Shown here in pieces: positions 1-10,738 of a DNA stretch of 64,000 bases. The stretch is from Flavivirga abyssicola. GTDB taxonomy: Bacteria > Bacteroidota > Bacteroidia > Flavobacteriales > Flavobacteriaceae. Each line of letters starts with the position of its first letter. Within the stretch, counting starts at the first letter, position 1. The stretch covers positions 4,575,001-4,639,000 of the forward strand of contig NZ_CP141266.1 in NCBI RefSeq assembly GCF_030540775.2. Direction: 5' to 3'. The notes beneath the pieces were generated by a model, which was given only the letters and a program-made list of their open reading frames with translations, ran no database searches and was not told where the DNA came from. Both the position numbers and the translations under genes were made by a program.

Positions 1-1795
1 CTTGAATCTGAGCATGAATTTTATCCTCATCAAGAATGTAATTTTTAATCACTAAAATAATTCCGATACTAATTAGGTTAGAAATAAAGTAATACAAACT
101 TAACCCAGACGCATAGTTATTAAAGAAAAACAACATCATTATTGGAGAGAAGTACATCATATACTTCATCATTTTGCCCATATCTGGCATGCCTTCCTGT
201 TGTGGTTGCGTATTTACTTGTTGTCCCGTTGTTAAACGCATATAAAAGAAAATAGCAATAGATGCCAACAAAGGAAATAAGCTTACGTGATCTCCATAAA
301 ATGGAATATTAAATGGAAGGTTTGCTACGGTGTCATACGATGATAAATCCTCTACCCATAAAAAGCTTTTTTGTCTTAAATCGAATGCAGACGGGAAAAA
401 TTGAAACAGTGCATAAAACACAGGCAACTGTACTAAGGCTGGCAAACATCCACTTAATGGACTTGCTCCTGCTTTATTTTGCAACGCCATAGTTTCTTGT
501 TGCGCTTTCATTTTATTGTCTTTATACTTCTCGCGAATTGCATCCAATTCCGGTTTTAGAATCTTCATTTTTGCTTGCGATAAAAACTGCTTGTATTGCA
601 CAAAGGACATTAATAACTTGATTAATATCGTCATGACAATAATGGCAATTCCATAAGGTAAAAACCCTCCTAAGAAAGCAAACAAAGGAATGAAAACATA
701 TTTATTTATCCATCCGAAAATACCCCAACCAAGAGGCACAACTTCATCTAAATTTCTATCGTATGCATTTAATATTTTAAAATCACTTGGTCCATAATAC
801 CAATCCATTGTTTTATTAATCTCGCCACCTGATAATTCTAAAGGTAGTTTAGCGACAAATGCTTTGGTATAAACGGTATCTATTTCTTCATCCTGAACTA
901 GATTTCTAGATTCAAAAGTTCCCGTTTTAAAAGGGGCATCTGCTAATAAAATAGATGTGAAGAAGTGCTGCTTAAATGCTACATAACTAACATCTTCCGC
1001 TGTATCATCTGTTTGTTCTTGTTGTCCTAAATAGTCATCTTTTCCATCTTCATATTCAAAAACAACCTCAGTATATCTATTTTCATAAGAAATACTTTTT
1101 GCATGACGATAGGTTTTAAGATTCCAATCTAAACTAACAGCTTGTGAGCTATTAATAATATCACTTAATCCTTGAGAACGAATAGTAAAGTCGATCATGT
1201 AATCGTCTTTTTTCAACTCGTAGCGATATTCTAAAAACTTAGTTTCTGAGACCTTAAGCTTCATTGAAACTATAGTATTGTCTCCATTTTTAGTGACAGT
1301 AGGCGTAAAATATCTATCCTTTGTGTTTACAATTCTACTTTCTATAGTTCCAAAATTAATGTTGAAAGAAGCATTATTATCTTTTACAATATAAATAGGT
1401 TCTTTATTGAAATCGACAAACTCTTTTAATTTAACCTCAGATAAATAGCCTCCTCTATTATTAAACTTTAATTCAAATAAATCAGTTTCAACATATGTTT
1501 CTTTTTTATCCGAAACCAAAGTTTCTGAATATGCTAAAGCTCCAAGTTTATTTTTTAGATTGATTAATTGAAGTGAATCTGAAACTGCACCAGAGGTATA
1601 ATCTTCTGCAGTAGTTACTTTCGTCTGATTTTGTTCTGAAGCTTTTTTCTCAGTTTCAATTTGTTCTTGTTTTGCTTTTTCTTGAGCTTCTAGCTCTTCT
1701 GGTGTTGGCTGGTTTTGCCAAAGCATATACATTAATATTCCGAAAATAAGTAGGAACCCTATAATCGAATTAATATCTAATTTCTTTTCTTCCAT
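1..1795 (-). CDS. yidC: Membrane protein insertase YidC (3' end outside window)
   Basis: Inserts and folds inner-membrane proteins, alone or with SecYEG. The gene starts at the ATG complementary to 1793-1795 and runs off the left edge after about 598 codons, so only the last few tens of residues should be missing. The N-terminus (MEEKKLDINSIIG, then FLLIFGILMYMLW) is the first membrane anchor. It is followed by a long charged periplasmic beta-domain and then the hydrophobic insertase core in the last 200 residues seen. pyrG lies 149 bp upstream on the same strand, the usual order in Flavobacteriaceae. The family is certain from length, topology and neighbour; the C-terminus cannot be judged. 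Confidence 0.93.
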   Translation of the reverse strand, partial: MEEKKLDINSIIGFLLIFGILMYMLWQNQPTPEELEAQEKAKQEQIETEKKASEQNQTKVTTAEDYTSGAVSDSLQLINLKNKLGALAYSETLVSDKKETYVETDLFELKFNNRGGYLSEVKLKEFVDFNKEPIYIVKDNNASFNINFGTIESRIVNTKDRYFTPTVTKNGDNTIVSMKLKVSETKFLEYRYELKKDDYMIDFTIRSQGLSDIINSSQAVSLDWNLKTYRHAKSISYENRYTEVVFEYEDGKDDYLGQQEQTDDTAEDVSYVAFKQHFFTSILLADAPFKTGTFESRNLVQDEEIDTVYTKAFVAKLPLELSGGEINKTMDWYYGPSDFKILNAYDRNLDEVVPLGWGIFGWINKYVFIPLFAFLGGFLPYGIAIIVMTILIKLLMSFVQYKQFLSQAKMKILKPELDAIREKYKDNKMKAQQETMALQNKAGASPLSGCLPALVQLPVFYALFQFFPSAFDLRQKSFLWVEDLSSYDTVANLPFNIPFYGDHVSLFPLLASIAIFFYMRLTTGQQVNTQPQQEGMPDMGKMMKYMMYFSPIMMLFFFNNYASGLSLYYFISNLISIGIILVIKNYILDEDKIHAQIQ

Positions 1796-1944
1796 ATTTT
1801 AATTTGTGTCATTCTAAATGCAATATAAAAATCTCTTAGTTAGATATTTCGCTTTATTTAATATGACAATTATACGCGTTTAAATTTAATGAGATTTCCA
1901 TTTTCATGGGAATGATAAATAGATTATCAAATAGCTATCCAATT

Positions 1945-3618
<1,674 letters not shown>

Positions 3619-3832
3619 TTAAAATAGTTATTTCAGAATTAGTTTTGGGTTATTTAATGGGAGTTTTTAACAATGATTTGGAGAAGAAAAGGCATGTTTC
3701 TTTATAACACCCTTGAATTTGTAAGAAAAAATCTATTTTATTTTATCCGAATATAAAATACTAGTAAAAAGACAAACTGGACTAATAACCATTACTATAA
3801 TGATAAAAACGATTCTTAACAAAAATTAAAAT

Positions 3833-4060
3833 TCACTTAGGAAACTGCCTCTTAATATTTCGAATTAAATCTTCTAAGCCATTCATTTTTAGATCATAAA
3901 CTTGGGTAAGCATATCCCCCAGTTTTCCTTTTGGAAAGCCTTTATTATGATACCATACCAAATAGTATTCTGGCAAATCGATTAAATAACGATCTTTATA
4001 TTTACCAAAAGGCATTTTGGTGTGTGCTAAATCTATAAGGAACTGTTTATCTGGGAGCAT
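3833..4060 (-). CDS. DUF3820 family small protein
   Basis: A 75-residue cytoplasmic protein without signal peptide or membrane segment. The core MPFGKYKDRYLIDLPEYYLVW, followed by a GFPKGKLGDML loop, matches my memory of DUF3820. That family is sometimes labelled quorum-sensing-regulated virulence factor in proteobacteria, but no function is established here. It ends the run guaA-LysM-DUF922-DUF3820 and sits 4 bp after the DUF922 gene on the same strand, so the two are probably co-transcribed. The function is unknown. Confidence 0.8.
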   Translation of the reverse strand: MLPDKQFLIDLAHTKMPFGKYKDRYLIDLPEYYLVWYHNKGFPKGKLGDMLTQVYDLKMNGLEDLIRNIKRQFPK

Positions 4061-4064
4061 ATAT

Positions 4065-4604
4065 TTAATCTACCGATTTATATTTAGATAACTTTTTTAA
4101 TTCGTCAGCAATATATAATTTCCATTGGGTTTGAACTTCGATATTTCTGGAATAATTGGTTTCAGAATCATATCTATTTTGCATCTGTGAAAGTTCTTTA
4201 TTAATAGTATTATGAAGTGTTTTCAATTGATTTCTAACACTATTCGATATTTTAATCTGATCTATTCGGTATCTAAATTTACGTGCGTATAATTCGGTAA
4301 TATCAAAATGCAGTTGTTCATGATCTAAAACATGGCTATCTGCTATTTCTTTTTTATACCATGATTTTTCTGGGTAAAAATGAGTGTGTACTTCTGAAGT
4401 AAAGCCTACAACTTGATCATCTGTTGTGCTAACCGAAAAACCAAAGGTTATGCCCGATGCTGTTATAGCCACTGCACTGGTACTTTTATCTGGCTTGTCT
4501 TTAAAATCGGACCAAGATAATTTATACGATTCGTTCCAAGATATAACTGGCTCGTCCTGTTGTACGCAAAGTAAACAACATAAAATAAAGAAAACTTTAG
4601 TCAC
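4065..4604 (-). CDS. DUF922-like putative zinc protease
   Basis: A 179-residue exported protein with a short hydrophobic N-terminus (VFFILCCLLCV) ending in a cysteine region, so either Sec-exported or a lipoprotein. Residues 21-36 (ISWNESYKLSWSDFKD) are typical of DUF922. Residues 95-99 read HEQLH, an HExxH zinc-protease signature, followed by TELYARKF, where a third ligand could lie. The family is predicted, not proven, to be peptidase-like. The start is a GTG (complement of 4602-4604). It runs into the DUF3820 gene with a 4-bp gap. The domain name comes from pattern memory; the catalytic role is inference from HExxH. Confidence 0.65.
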   Translation of the reverse strand: MTKVFFILCCLLCVQQDEPVISWNESYKLSWSDFKDKPDKSTSAVAITASGITFGFSVSTTDDQVVGFTSEVHTHFYPEKSWYKKEIADSHVLDHEQLHFDITELYARKFRYRIDQIKISNSVRNQLKTLHNTINKELSQMQNRYDSETNYSRNIEVQTQWKLYIADELKKLSKYKSVD

Positions 4605-4726
4605 AAGATTTAGTAAAATTTAATTTTTTATTGCAAGTTTATTTACATCAATCATTTAGTAGGTTGCCACAGTCGTTCCTTCTTCGCTATAACATATACA
4701 AAACGTCTTGCATATTGGCTTATTGT

Positions 4727-6715
4727 TTACTTCTTACTCTCCTCTAGTTCTTGCTCTTTTTTTAACTGTTCTTGACTTATTACTTGCTTTACTTCCACAA
4801 TTGCTAAATCATCATATTTAACTAAATACACGGTATTGTTAAAATACCCTCCAAAAAGCTTCTTCTTATAAGCGAATTTATTTTCAACATATTCGGTAAG
4901 AGGCGCCTCATTAACAGACATATACATATCTTCTGAAGACACTAAACGCAAGACAACATCCATGGTTAAATCGAAACCTTTTACAGCTCTATTATTTGGC
5001 GTGATATTATAAATTTGATTATATCTTTTCACAAAGGCATTATTACTATTTTCATTATACGCTCTAGACATAGTAGCAAAATGAAATTGTAACTCAGACA
5101 AATGTGTATTATCCACTTCATCATCTTTAAAAGCAGAATTAATATTAGTCGTAACTAGCACAATTTCTATAGCCTCTTGCTGTTCTTGAATATTCTCTTC
5201 TTGAATTAAAGCCGCCAAAATACTCGTTACATTCGAAACGAATCCAGCATCTTGAGTTTCTAAAAACACGATATTTTTTCCTGGTTTTAATTCATCTTGA
5301 ATATCCCCTTTATTCACATAGTACTTATCGACTCCCTCTTTATCTTTTCTAGAAAGTATTTGCTTTGCAAAATTAAACTCGCGTTTAATATCATCTGAAA
5401 CAGATTTATTTTTAGTATCTGAGATCACAATAATATTACTGGCTAAAGTATCTGCTTTTACAAAATTTATGACCCGCTTTTTTAACAGATCATTAGATGG
5501 CCTTGATTGAAATACGTTATTGTATAATTTTAAGTTTGTTCCTATTGGAGAAATAACAGGTGTATTATATTTTTTCAACCCTGAGGCTACCTCTTCAAAA
5601 TTATTAGGAGTTAGCGGACCAATAACTGCATCAACATTTTCAAAGTTATTGCGATCCATGATATGCTTTACTTCACCTAGTTCATATTTAGTATCGTATA
5701 CATCTACTTTAAGAGAAACTCCTAATTTTTTTAAAGAATCTATAGCCATTAAAACCCCTGAGTGAAAATCTAGCGAAGCGTCTAAATAAGGATCTTTTTC
5801 AATACTTTTTTTAATGTCTGATGCAGAATCAAAATCTACGTGGTTCAACCTAAAAGGCAGCATAACAGCTATGTGCTTTGCATTAAAATCGGTTATACTA
5901 TCTACTAAATTAACCTTAATGGTATTTTCCCCTGTAACACTTTCTGGCAAGCTAGAATATGGTATTTTTAACACCATGCCTGCCTTTAATCCGCCATCTT
6001 TTAAAATAGGGTTCAAAGTTTCTAATGCTTCTTGCTCTAAACCTAATTTAAGTTTTAGTCTATAAAACCCCTCTTTAGGTAAAACTTTATAATAACTATA
6101 TTTTTCATCTACTTCGTTCTCTTCTCCATCTCCTATATTTGGTACATTTAATACCTGACCTTCTTGTAAAACGTCGCCCATTTCGGGATTAAGTTCTTCA
6201 AGTTCCTTAACTGTTATTCCAAATTTATAAGCAATACGCCATTTTCCTTCTTTGGGAAGTACGGTATATGTTTTGGTAAGTTTATTTTCTTCTTCAACTT
6301 CTGTTACTTTAAATATTGGAATTTGAAGTTTATCTCCTTTTCTTAAAGGTTCTGCGTATAAAAATTTATTGTGTTTTTTAATCTCCTCTACAGTTACATT
6401 ATACTTTTGTGATAAACTATAAAGCGTTTGTCTTTTTTTGGTTCTATGCTTTTTATAGCCTTCTAATTCTTTAACTACAGTTACTTTAGGCGGGAGAACT
6501 TTAGATTTTGGAATAATTAAAACCGAATTAACTCTTAACTCTTTTTGAGCATCAGGATTTAAACCATAAATATCTGATGGTGTTACCAAGTATTTCTTTG
6601 CAATACTCTCGACTGTTTCTCCTTGTTTAACCTTATGAGTACTATAATTTTGAGCTTGAACCGTACCAAAACTAAATAATAGCAATAGGCATAAAACGAA
6701 AAGGGATTTATTCAT
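4727..6715 (-). CDS. LysM-repeat protein with periplasmic-binding-like domain
   Basis: A 662-residue exported protein: signal peptide at residues 1-21 (cleavage after VQA), then four LysM-type modules at about 25-70, 88-133, 149-192 and 207-252. The first is the most canonical (HKVKQGETVESIAKKYLV). LysM modules bind peptidoglycan glycan strands. From about residue 280 (HIAVMLPFRLNHVDFDSA) the sequence resembles type 1 periplasmic-binding folds, with alternating beta/alpha segments such as VDAVIGPLTP and NIIVISDT. It is placed between guaA and the DUF922 gene, as in many Flavobacteriaceae. The likely role is a cell-wall-associated periplasmic protein. No ligand can be named. Confidence 0.85.
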   Translation of the reverse strand: MNKSLFVLCLLLLFSFGTVQAQNYSTHKVKQGETVESIAKKYLVTPSDIYGLNPDAQKELRVNSVLIIPKSKVLPPKVTVVKELEGYKKHRTKKRQTLYSLSQKYNVTVEEIKKHNKFLYAEPLRKGDKLQIPIFKVTEVEEENKLTKTYTVLPKEGKWRIAYKFGITVKELEELNPEMGDVLQEGQVLNVPNIGDGEENEVDEKYSYYKVLPKEGFYRLKLKLGLEQEALETLNPILKDGGLKAGMVLKIPYSSLPESVTGENTIKVNLVDSITDFNAKHIAVMLPFRLNHVDFDSASDIKKSIEKDPYLDASLDFHSGVLMAIDSLKKLGVSLKVDVYDTKYELGEVKHIMDRNNFENVDAVIGPLTPNNFEEVASGLKKYNTPVISPIGTNLKLYNNVFQSRPSNDLLKKRVINFVKADTLASNIIVISDTKNKSVSDDIKREFNFAKQILSRKDKEGVDKYYVNKGDIQDELKPGKNIVFLETQDAGFVSNVTSILAALIQEENIQEQQEAIEIVLVTTNINSAFKDDEVDNTHLSELQFHFATMSRAYNENSNNAFVKRYNQIYNITPNNRAVKGFDLTMDVVLRLVSSEDMYMSVNEAPLTEYVENKFAYKKKLFGGYFNNTVYLVKYDDLAIVEVKQVISQEQLKKEQELEESKK

Positions 6716-7004
6716 GTAATCTATTTTTAAATTGCGTTAAAGGGGTCAGTCCCGCGATTTTAATCAGAGTAAAACCATCCTTTCGTTTTTAGAATACACA
6801 TAGTATGCCAAAAAAGGAAAGGGCATATAATTTCAACCTGACAATACTTTTTTTGAACTCACCTAGATTTATATACGATTAGTTATAATAACCAAGATGA
6901 TTTCAAAAACTAAATATAGTCTATAAATAATATAACATCCAACTTAATGATACTATTTCGAATTATTCAGACTATCCAAAATATAAAAATAACTTCATGG
7001 GATT

Positions 7005-8540
7005 TTATTCCCACTCTATGGTAGCTGGTGGCTTAGAACTAATATCATAAACTACTCTATTAACGCCTTTTACCTTATTTATTATATCATTTGATGTTTT
7101 TTGTAAAAACTCGTAAGGTAAATTCACCCAATCGGCAGTCATCCCATCTGTACTTTCTACAGCTCTGAGTGCTACACATTTTTCATATGTACGCTCATCT
7201 CCCATAACACCTACGCTATTAACCGGAAGCAACATCGCACCTGCTTGCCAAACGTTATCATATAAGTTCCATTCTTTTAAACCATTTATAAAAATAGCAT
7301 CCACTTCTTGTAAAATACGCACTTTTTCTGCGGTTATGTCTCCTAGAATACGAATCCCTAATCCCGGCCCAGGAAATGGATGACGACCTAAAAGCTCTGG
7401 ATCAATCCCTAGAGTAGCTCCTACCCGTCTTACTTCATCTTTAAAAATAGCCCTTAGTGGTTCTACGATTTTAAGTTTCATAAAATCTGGTAAACCGCCT
7501 ACATTATGATGACTCTTTATAGTCGCCGAAGGCCCTCCTGTTGCAGACACACTTTCAATAACATCTGGGTAAATAGTACCTTGCGCTAGCCATTTTACAT
7601 CCTCCAGTTTATGAGCTTCATCATCAAAGACTTCTATAAATGCATTCCCTATGGCTTTACGTTTTTTCTCAGGGTCTTCAATTCCTGCTAAAGCATCCAG
7701 AAAACGTTGTGAGGCATCAACACCTTTTACGTTAAGCCCCATCCCTTCATATTGTTTTAAAACATTTTGGAATTCGTTTTTACGAAGCAACCCGTTGTTT
7801 ACAAAAATACAATACAGGTTTTTACCTATGGCTTTGTTAAGTAAAACGGCCGCTACTGTAGAATCTACACCTCCAGAAAGTCCAAGTACAACTTTACCAT
7901 CTCCAACCTTCTCTTGAATGGCTTCAACAGTTTCTTCAACAAAAGAATCTGGTGTCCAATCCTGATTAAGACCAGCTATTTCTACTAAAAAGTTTTCTAA
8001 TATTTGTTTTCCGTCTGTTGAGTGATATACTTCTGGGTGAAATTGAATCGCATACGTTTGCTCGCCTTCAATTCTATAGGCTGCATTTTCAACATCATGT
8101 GTACTTGCTATTAAAACACTACCTGTTGGTAACTCTTTAATCGTGTCACTATGACTCATCCAAACCTGACTCCCTGAACTAACATTTTCGAAAAAATTTT
8201 CTTCAGGTTTTATGAATGATAAATTAGCTCTACCGTATTCTCTCGTACTTGAAGGGGCTACTTTACCACCTGAAAAGTGTGCTAAGTATTGTGCACCATA
8301 GCATACTCCTAAAAGTGGTTTCTTGCCACGTATTTGAGATAAATCTGGATGTAATGCTTCTTCTCCTCTTACTGAGTAGGGGCTACCAGAAAGTATAATA
8401 GCTTTATAGCTTTCTAAATTTGTTGGAATTTTATTGAATGGGTGTATTTCGGAGTAAATGTTGAGTTCCCTAACTCGACGGGCAATAAGCTGTGTGTATT
8501 GCGATCCGAAGTCTAAAATTAGTACCTTGTCATGTTGCAT
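7005..8540 (-). CDS. guaA: GMP synthase (glutamine hydrolysing)
   Basis: Converts XMP to GMP with glutamine and ATP. In 513-residue numbering from an upstream TTG, the class I glutaminase domain has nucleophile Cys82 (GVCYGAQ) and the His170/Glu172 pair (QFHPEVY). The ATP pyrophosphatase loop SGGVDS is at 224-229. The C-terminal dimerisation domain ends with PPATIEWE. I chose the ATG two codons downstream of that TTG ([17 protein letters not shown]), because family members start there and a TAnnTTTG-like box (TACTTTTG, complement of 8544-8551) would overlap a longer start. Transcribed away from the divergent TPR gene at 8771. Confidence 0.97.
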   Translation of the reverse strand: MQHDKVLILDFGSQYTQLIARRVRELNIYSEIHPFNKIPTNLESYKAIILSGSPYSVRGEEALHPDLSQIRGKKPLLGVCYGAQYLAHFSGGKVAPSSTREYGRANLSFIKPEENFFENVSSGSQVWMSHSDTIKELPTGSVLIASTHDVENAAYRIEGEQTYAIQFHPEVYHSTDGKQILENFLVEIAGLNQDWTPDSFVEETVEAIQEKVGDGKVVLGLSGGVDSTVAAVLLNKAIGKNLYCIFVNNGLLRKNEFQNVLKQYEGMGLNVKGVDASQRFLDALAGIEDPEKKRKAIGNAFIEVFDDEAHKLEDVKWLAQGTIYPDVIESVSATGGPSATIKSHHNVGGLPDFMKLKIVEPLRAIFKDEVRRVGATLGIDPELLGRHPFPGPGLGIRILGDITAEKVRILQEVDAIFINGLKEWNLYDNVWQAGAMLLPVNSVGVMGDERTYEKCVALRAVESTDGMTADWVNLPYEFLQKTSNDIINKVKGVNRVVYDISSKPPATIEWE

Positions 8541-8770
8541 GCGCAAAAGTAATAATTGATTTTAGAATGACGAATTAGGAATGATAGTTTTTTAAATTAA
8601 ATTTTAAACAAATTATTGTGAATAACTGTATAAAGATTCTACACATTTCCCTCCGGCTTTGTAATAAAAAACACTTCTTTCAATACCAAAAAAGCATCAT
8701 CGTAACTATTTATTTGATTTTCAATTATTTAATATATATTTTTATCAAAAAATACAATCTAACCTAAAAA

Positions 8771-10642
8771 ATGAAGCGCCTCGTACTTTACCTGTCCCTT
8801 GTACTTATTCCTTGTTTTTTAATATCTCAAAACGATAAGAAAATTGATAGTCTTATTAAATTATCTAAAACATTACCAGAAAATGAGACTAAAGCTGCCA
8901 TACTAGGAACTATTTATGAGGAACTTATGTTTAAGGACTCTAAACTCTCTTTTGAATATGCAAAAAGAAGTTATGAATTGTCTAAAAAATTAAATTACCA
9001 AAAAGGCATCGCATCGGGTTATTTGCATTTTGCAGATTACTACAAGGATCGTGGAGTATTGGATTCTGCCAGGCATTATTATGCAAAATCTTTAAATGGA
9101 TTTAAACAAATGAATTCAACGAAAGGGATACTATTTGTTAACCATTCCATGGCATCGTTTGAACAAAATTTAGGGAATTTTGATAAAGCTTTAAGCTATG
9201 CCTATGAAAACATTAATATTTATAAAAAAAGAGATAGTATAGAAGGTACAAATCATAATTTCTTTAATCTTATTGGTTCGGAATACGAACTTATAGGTGG
9301 TATACATAAAGAACTTGGAAACTATCATATAGCGTTAACCGAAACTTTAAAGGCATTAAATTTCTTCGAACAAAAAAAAGATAAGTTAAGAAAAGGGGAT
9401 GCTTTATTACAACTTGGCAATATTGAATATTCATTAGGAAATTATGACAAAGCTTTAGATTATAGCACAAATTCTTATTCCATTTATAAAGATTATAAAG
9501 ATTTACAATACCAGAGTTATGCAGTCAATGATATAGGAGACACCTATGTCAAACTTCAAAAATTGGACTTAGCAAAACAATATTATGAAACGGCCCTTAA
9601 ATTGGCTACCGACATAAAAAACAAAGAAATTGAAGGAAGCTCGCTTGTTAACTTAGGAAATACATATGCCCGATTAAAACAATATAGCAAAGCTATTGAT
9701 CTTTTAAATCAAGGCTTAGACATTCATAGAACATTAGATTATAAAAATGCCATAGCCAAAGACCTTAACCATATTGCCCAAGTTGCCATTGAAACGAAAA
9801 GGTTTAATGAAGCTTTTAAAAATCTAGATGAATCCATTATGATTTCGTCAAAAACTGGATCAAAAGAAAATTTAAGCGACGCTTATTATTTAAGGTACAA
9901 AGCCAATAAATATGTAAATGATCTTAAAAAGGCACTATCCGATCATGAATATTTCGCCACTATAAACGACTCTGTTTTTAATATTACCAAATCAAAACAA
10001 ATTGAAGAATTACGCACTATTCATGAAACCGAAAAAAAAGAGCAGCAAATTACACTTCAAAAAAATGAAATAGATCTTTTAAAACAGAAAGGTGAAATAA
10101 ATAACCTTTACAAAATTTTATTTGGCATTGGTTTTTTGTTGTCGCTAATTGGATTTTATGCAGTACGGCAAAAGCTGAAACATAGCAAAATTGAGAAAGA
10201 AAAATTAGACCTTGAATTAGAGTTTAAAAAGAAAGAACTAACAACACACGCCTTGCACCTTGCCAAAAAGAACGAAGTCTTAGAAGGCTTAAAACAACAA
10301 GCCAAATCGTTTAAAGCTTCGGAAAGTGGTCTAAAAGGCTATAATCAACTAATTAGAACTATAAATTTTGATTTGAAAGACGATAACAACTGGGAAAATT
10401 TTAGCAGATACTTTCAAGAAGTGCATAAGGATTTCAACGTTAACGTGAAGCAAAAATTCCCCGAACTAACGCCAAACGAATTACGTTTAATGTCTTTATT
10501 AAAAATGAATTTGTCCTCAAAAGAAATTGCCAATATTCTTAATATTTCTCAAGAAGGTATTAAAAAAGCACGTTATAGGCTTAGAAAAAAATTAAACATT
10601 TCTACTGAAGATTCTTTACAGGACTTGATTTTAAAAATTTAG
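8771..10642 (+). CDS. TPR protein with membrane anchor and LuxR-like HTH
   Basis: A 623-residue regulator-like protein. Residues 1-20 form a signal peptide or anchor. About residues 45-400 hold successive tetratricopeptide repeats (for example GDALLQLGNIEYSLGNYDKA and SLVNLGNTYARLKQYSKAI). Residues 447-466 form a membrane helix, followed by a charged coiled coil. Residues 565-612 (LTPNELRLMSLLKMNLSSKEIANILNIS and on) are a LuxR/GerE-type helix-turn-helix. This architecture is common in Flavobacteriaceae: an extracytoplasmic TPR sensor with a cytoplasmic DNA-binding end. No receiver or kinase domain is present. Its target is unknown; divergent guaA is the nearest promoter. A hairpin with a T-rich tail follows at 10684. 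Confidence 0.85.
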   Translation: MKRLVLYLSLVLIPCFLISQNDKKIDSLIKLSKTLPENETKAAILGTIYEELMFKDSKLSFEYAKRSYELSKKLNYQKGIASGYLHFADYYKDRGVLDSARHYYAKSLNGFKQMNSTKGILFVNHSMASFEQNLGNFDKALSYAYENINIYKKRDSIEGTNHNFFNLIGSEYELIGGIHKELGNYHIALTETLKALNFFEQKKDKLRKGDALLQLGNIEYSLGNYDKALDYSTNSYSIYKDYKDLQYQSYAVNDIGDTYVKLQKLDLAKQYYETALKLATDIKNKEIEGSSLVNLGNTYARLKQYSKAIDLLNQGLDIHRTLDYKNAIAKDLNHIAQVAIETKRFNEAFKNLDESIMISSKTGSKENLSDAYYLRYKANKYVNDLKKALSDHEYFATINDSVFNITKSKQIEELRTIHETEKKEQQITLQKNEIDLLKQKGEINNLYKILFGIGFLLSLIGFYAVRQKLKHSKIEKEKLDLELEFKKKELTTHALHLAKKNEVLEGLKQQAKSFKASESGLKGYNQLIRTINFDLKDDNNWENFSRYFQEVHKDFNVNVKQKFPELTPNELRLMSLLKMNLSSKEIANILNISQEGIKKARYRLRKKLNISTEDSLQDLILKI

Positions 10643-10647
10643 TCACC

Positions 10648-10694
10648 AGTAAATATCTACCACTAAAAGTAATGGCTATGGCCAACCCTTAAAA
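10648..10694 (+). repeat. 47-bp intergenic repeat unit, copy 1
   Basis: Begins AGTAAATATC and ends CTTAAAA. It matches 34644-34690 at about 38 of 47 positions by eye. In both places it lies upstream, on the plus strand, of the palindrome interrupted by the IS4 element, so unit plus palindrome probably form one dispersed intergenic repeat family. It is non-coding and begins just downstream of a stop codon. Confidence 0.7.
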
Positions 10695-10712
10695 GGGTTT
10701 TAAATTTTTAAT
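10684..10712 (+). terminator. Rho-independent terminator of the TPR/HTH gene
   Basis: Stem AACCCTT / AAGGGTT with a two-base loop (10684-10699), followed by TTAAATTTTTAATT, about 40 bases after the stop codon. It overlaps the 47-bp intergenic repeat unit at 10648-10694. Confidence 0.55.
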
Positions 10713-10717
10713 TGTTA

Positions 10718-10738
10718 GACCTGTCAGGTTTTCAAAAC
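10718..10738 (+). repeat. Left half of the IS-interrupted palindrome, with target duplication
   Basis: GACCTGTCAG (10718-10727) is the left palindrome arm. GTTTTCAAAAC (10728-10738) is repeated exactly at 12013-12023 beyond the element. Because the target is itself palindromic, the duplication can be read as 9 to 11 bp. Joined without the IS and one duplication copy, the site is a 31-bp palindrome. Confidence 0.85.
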
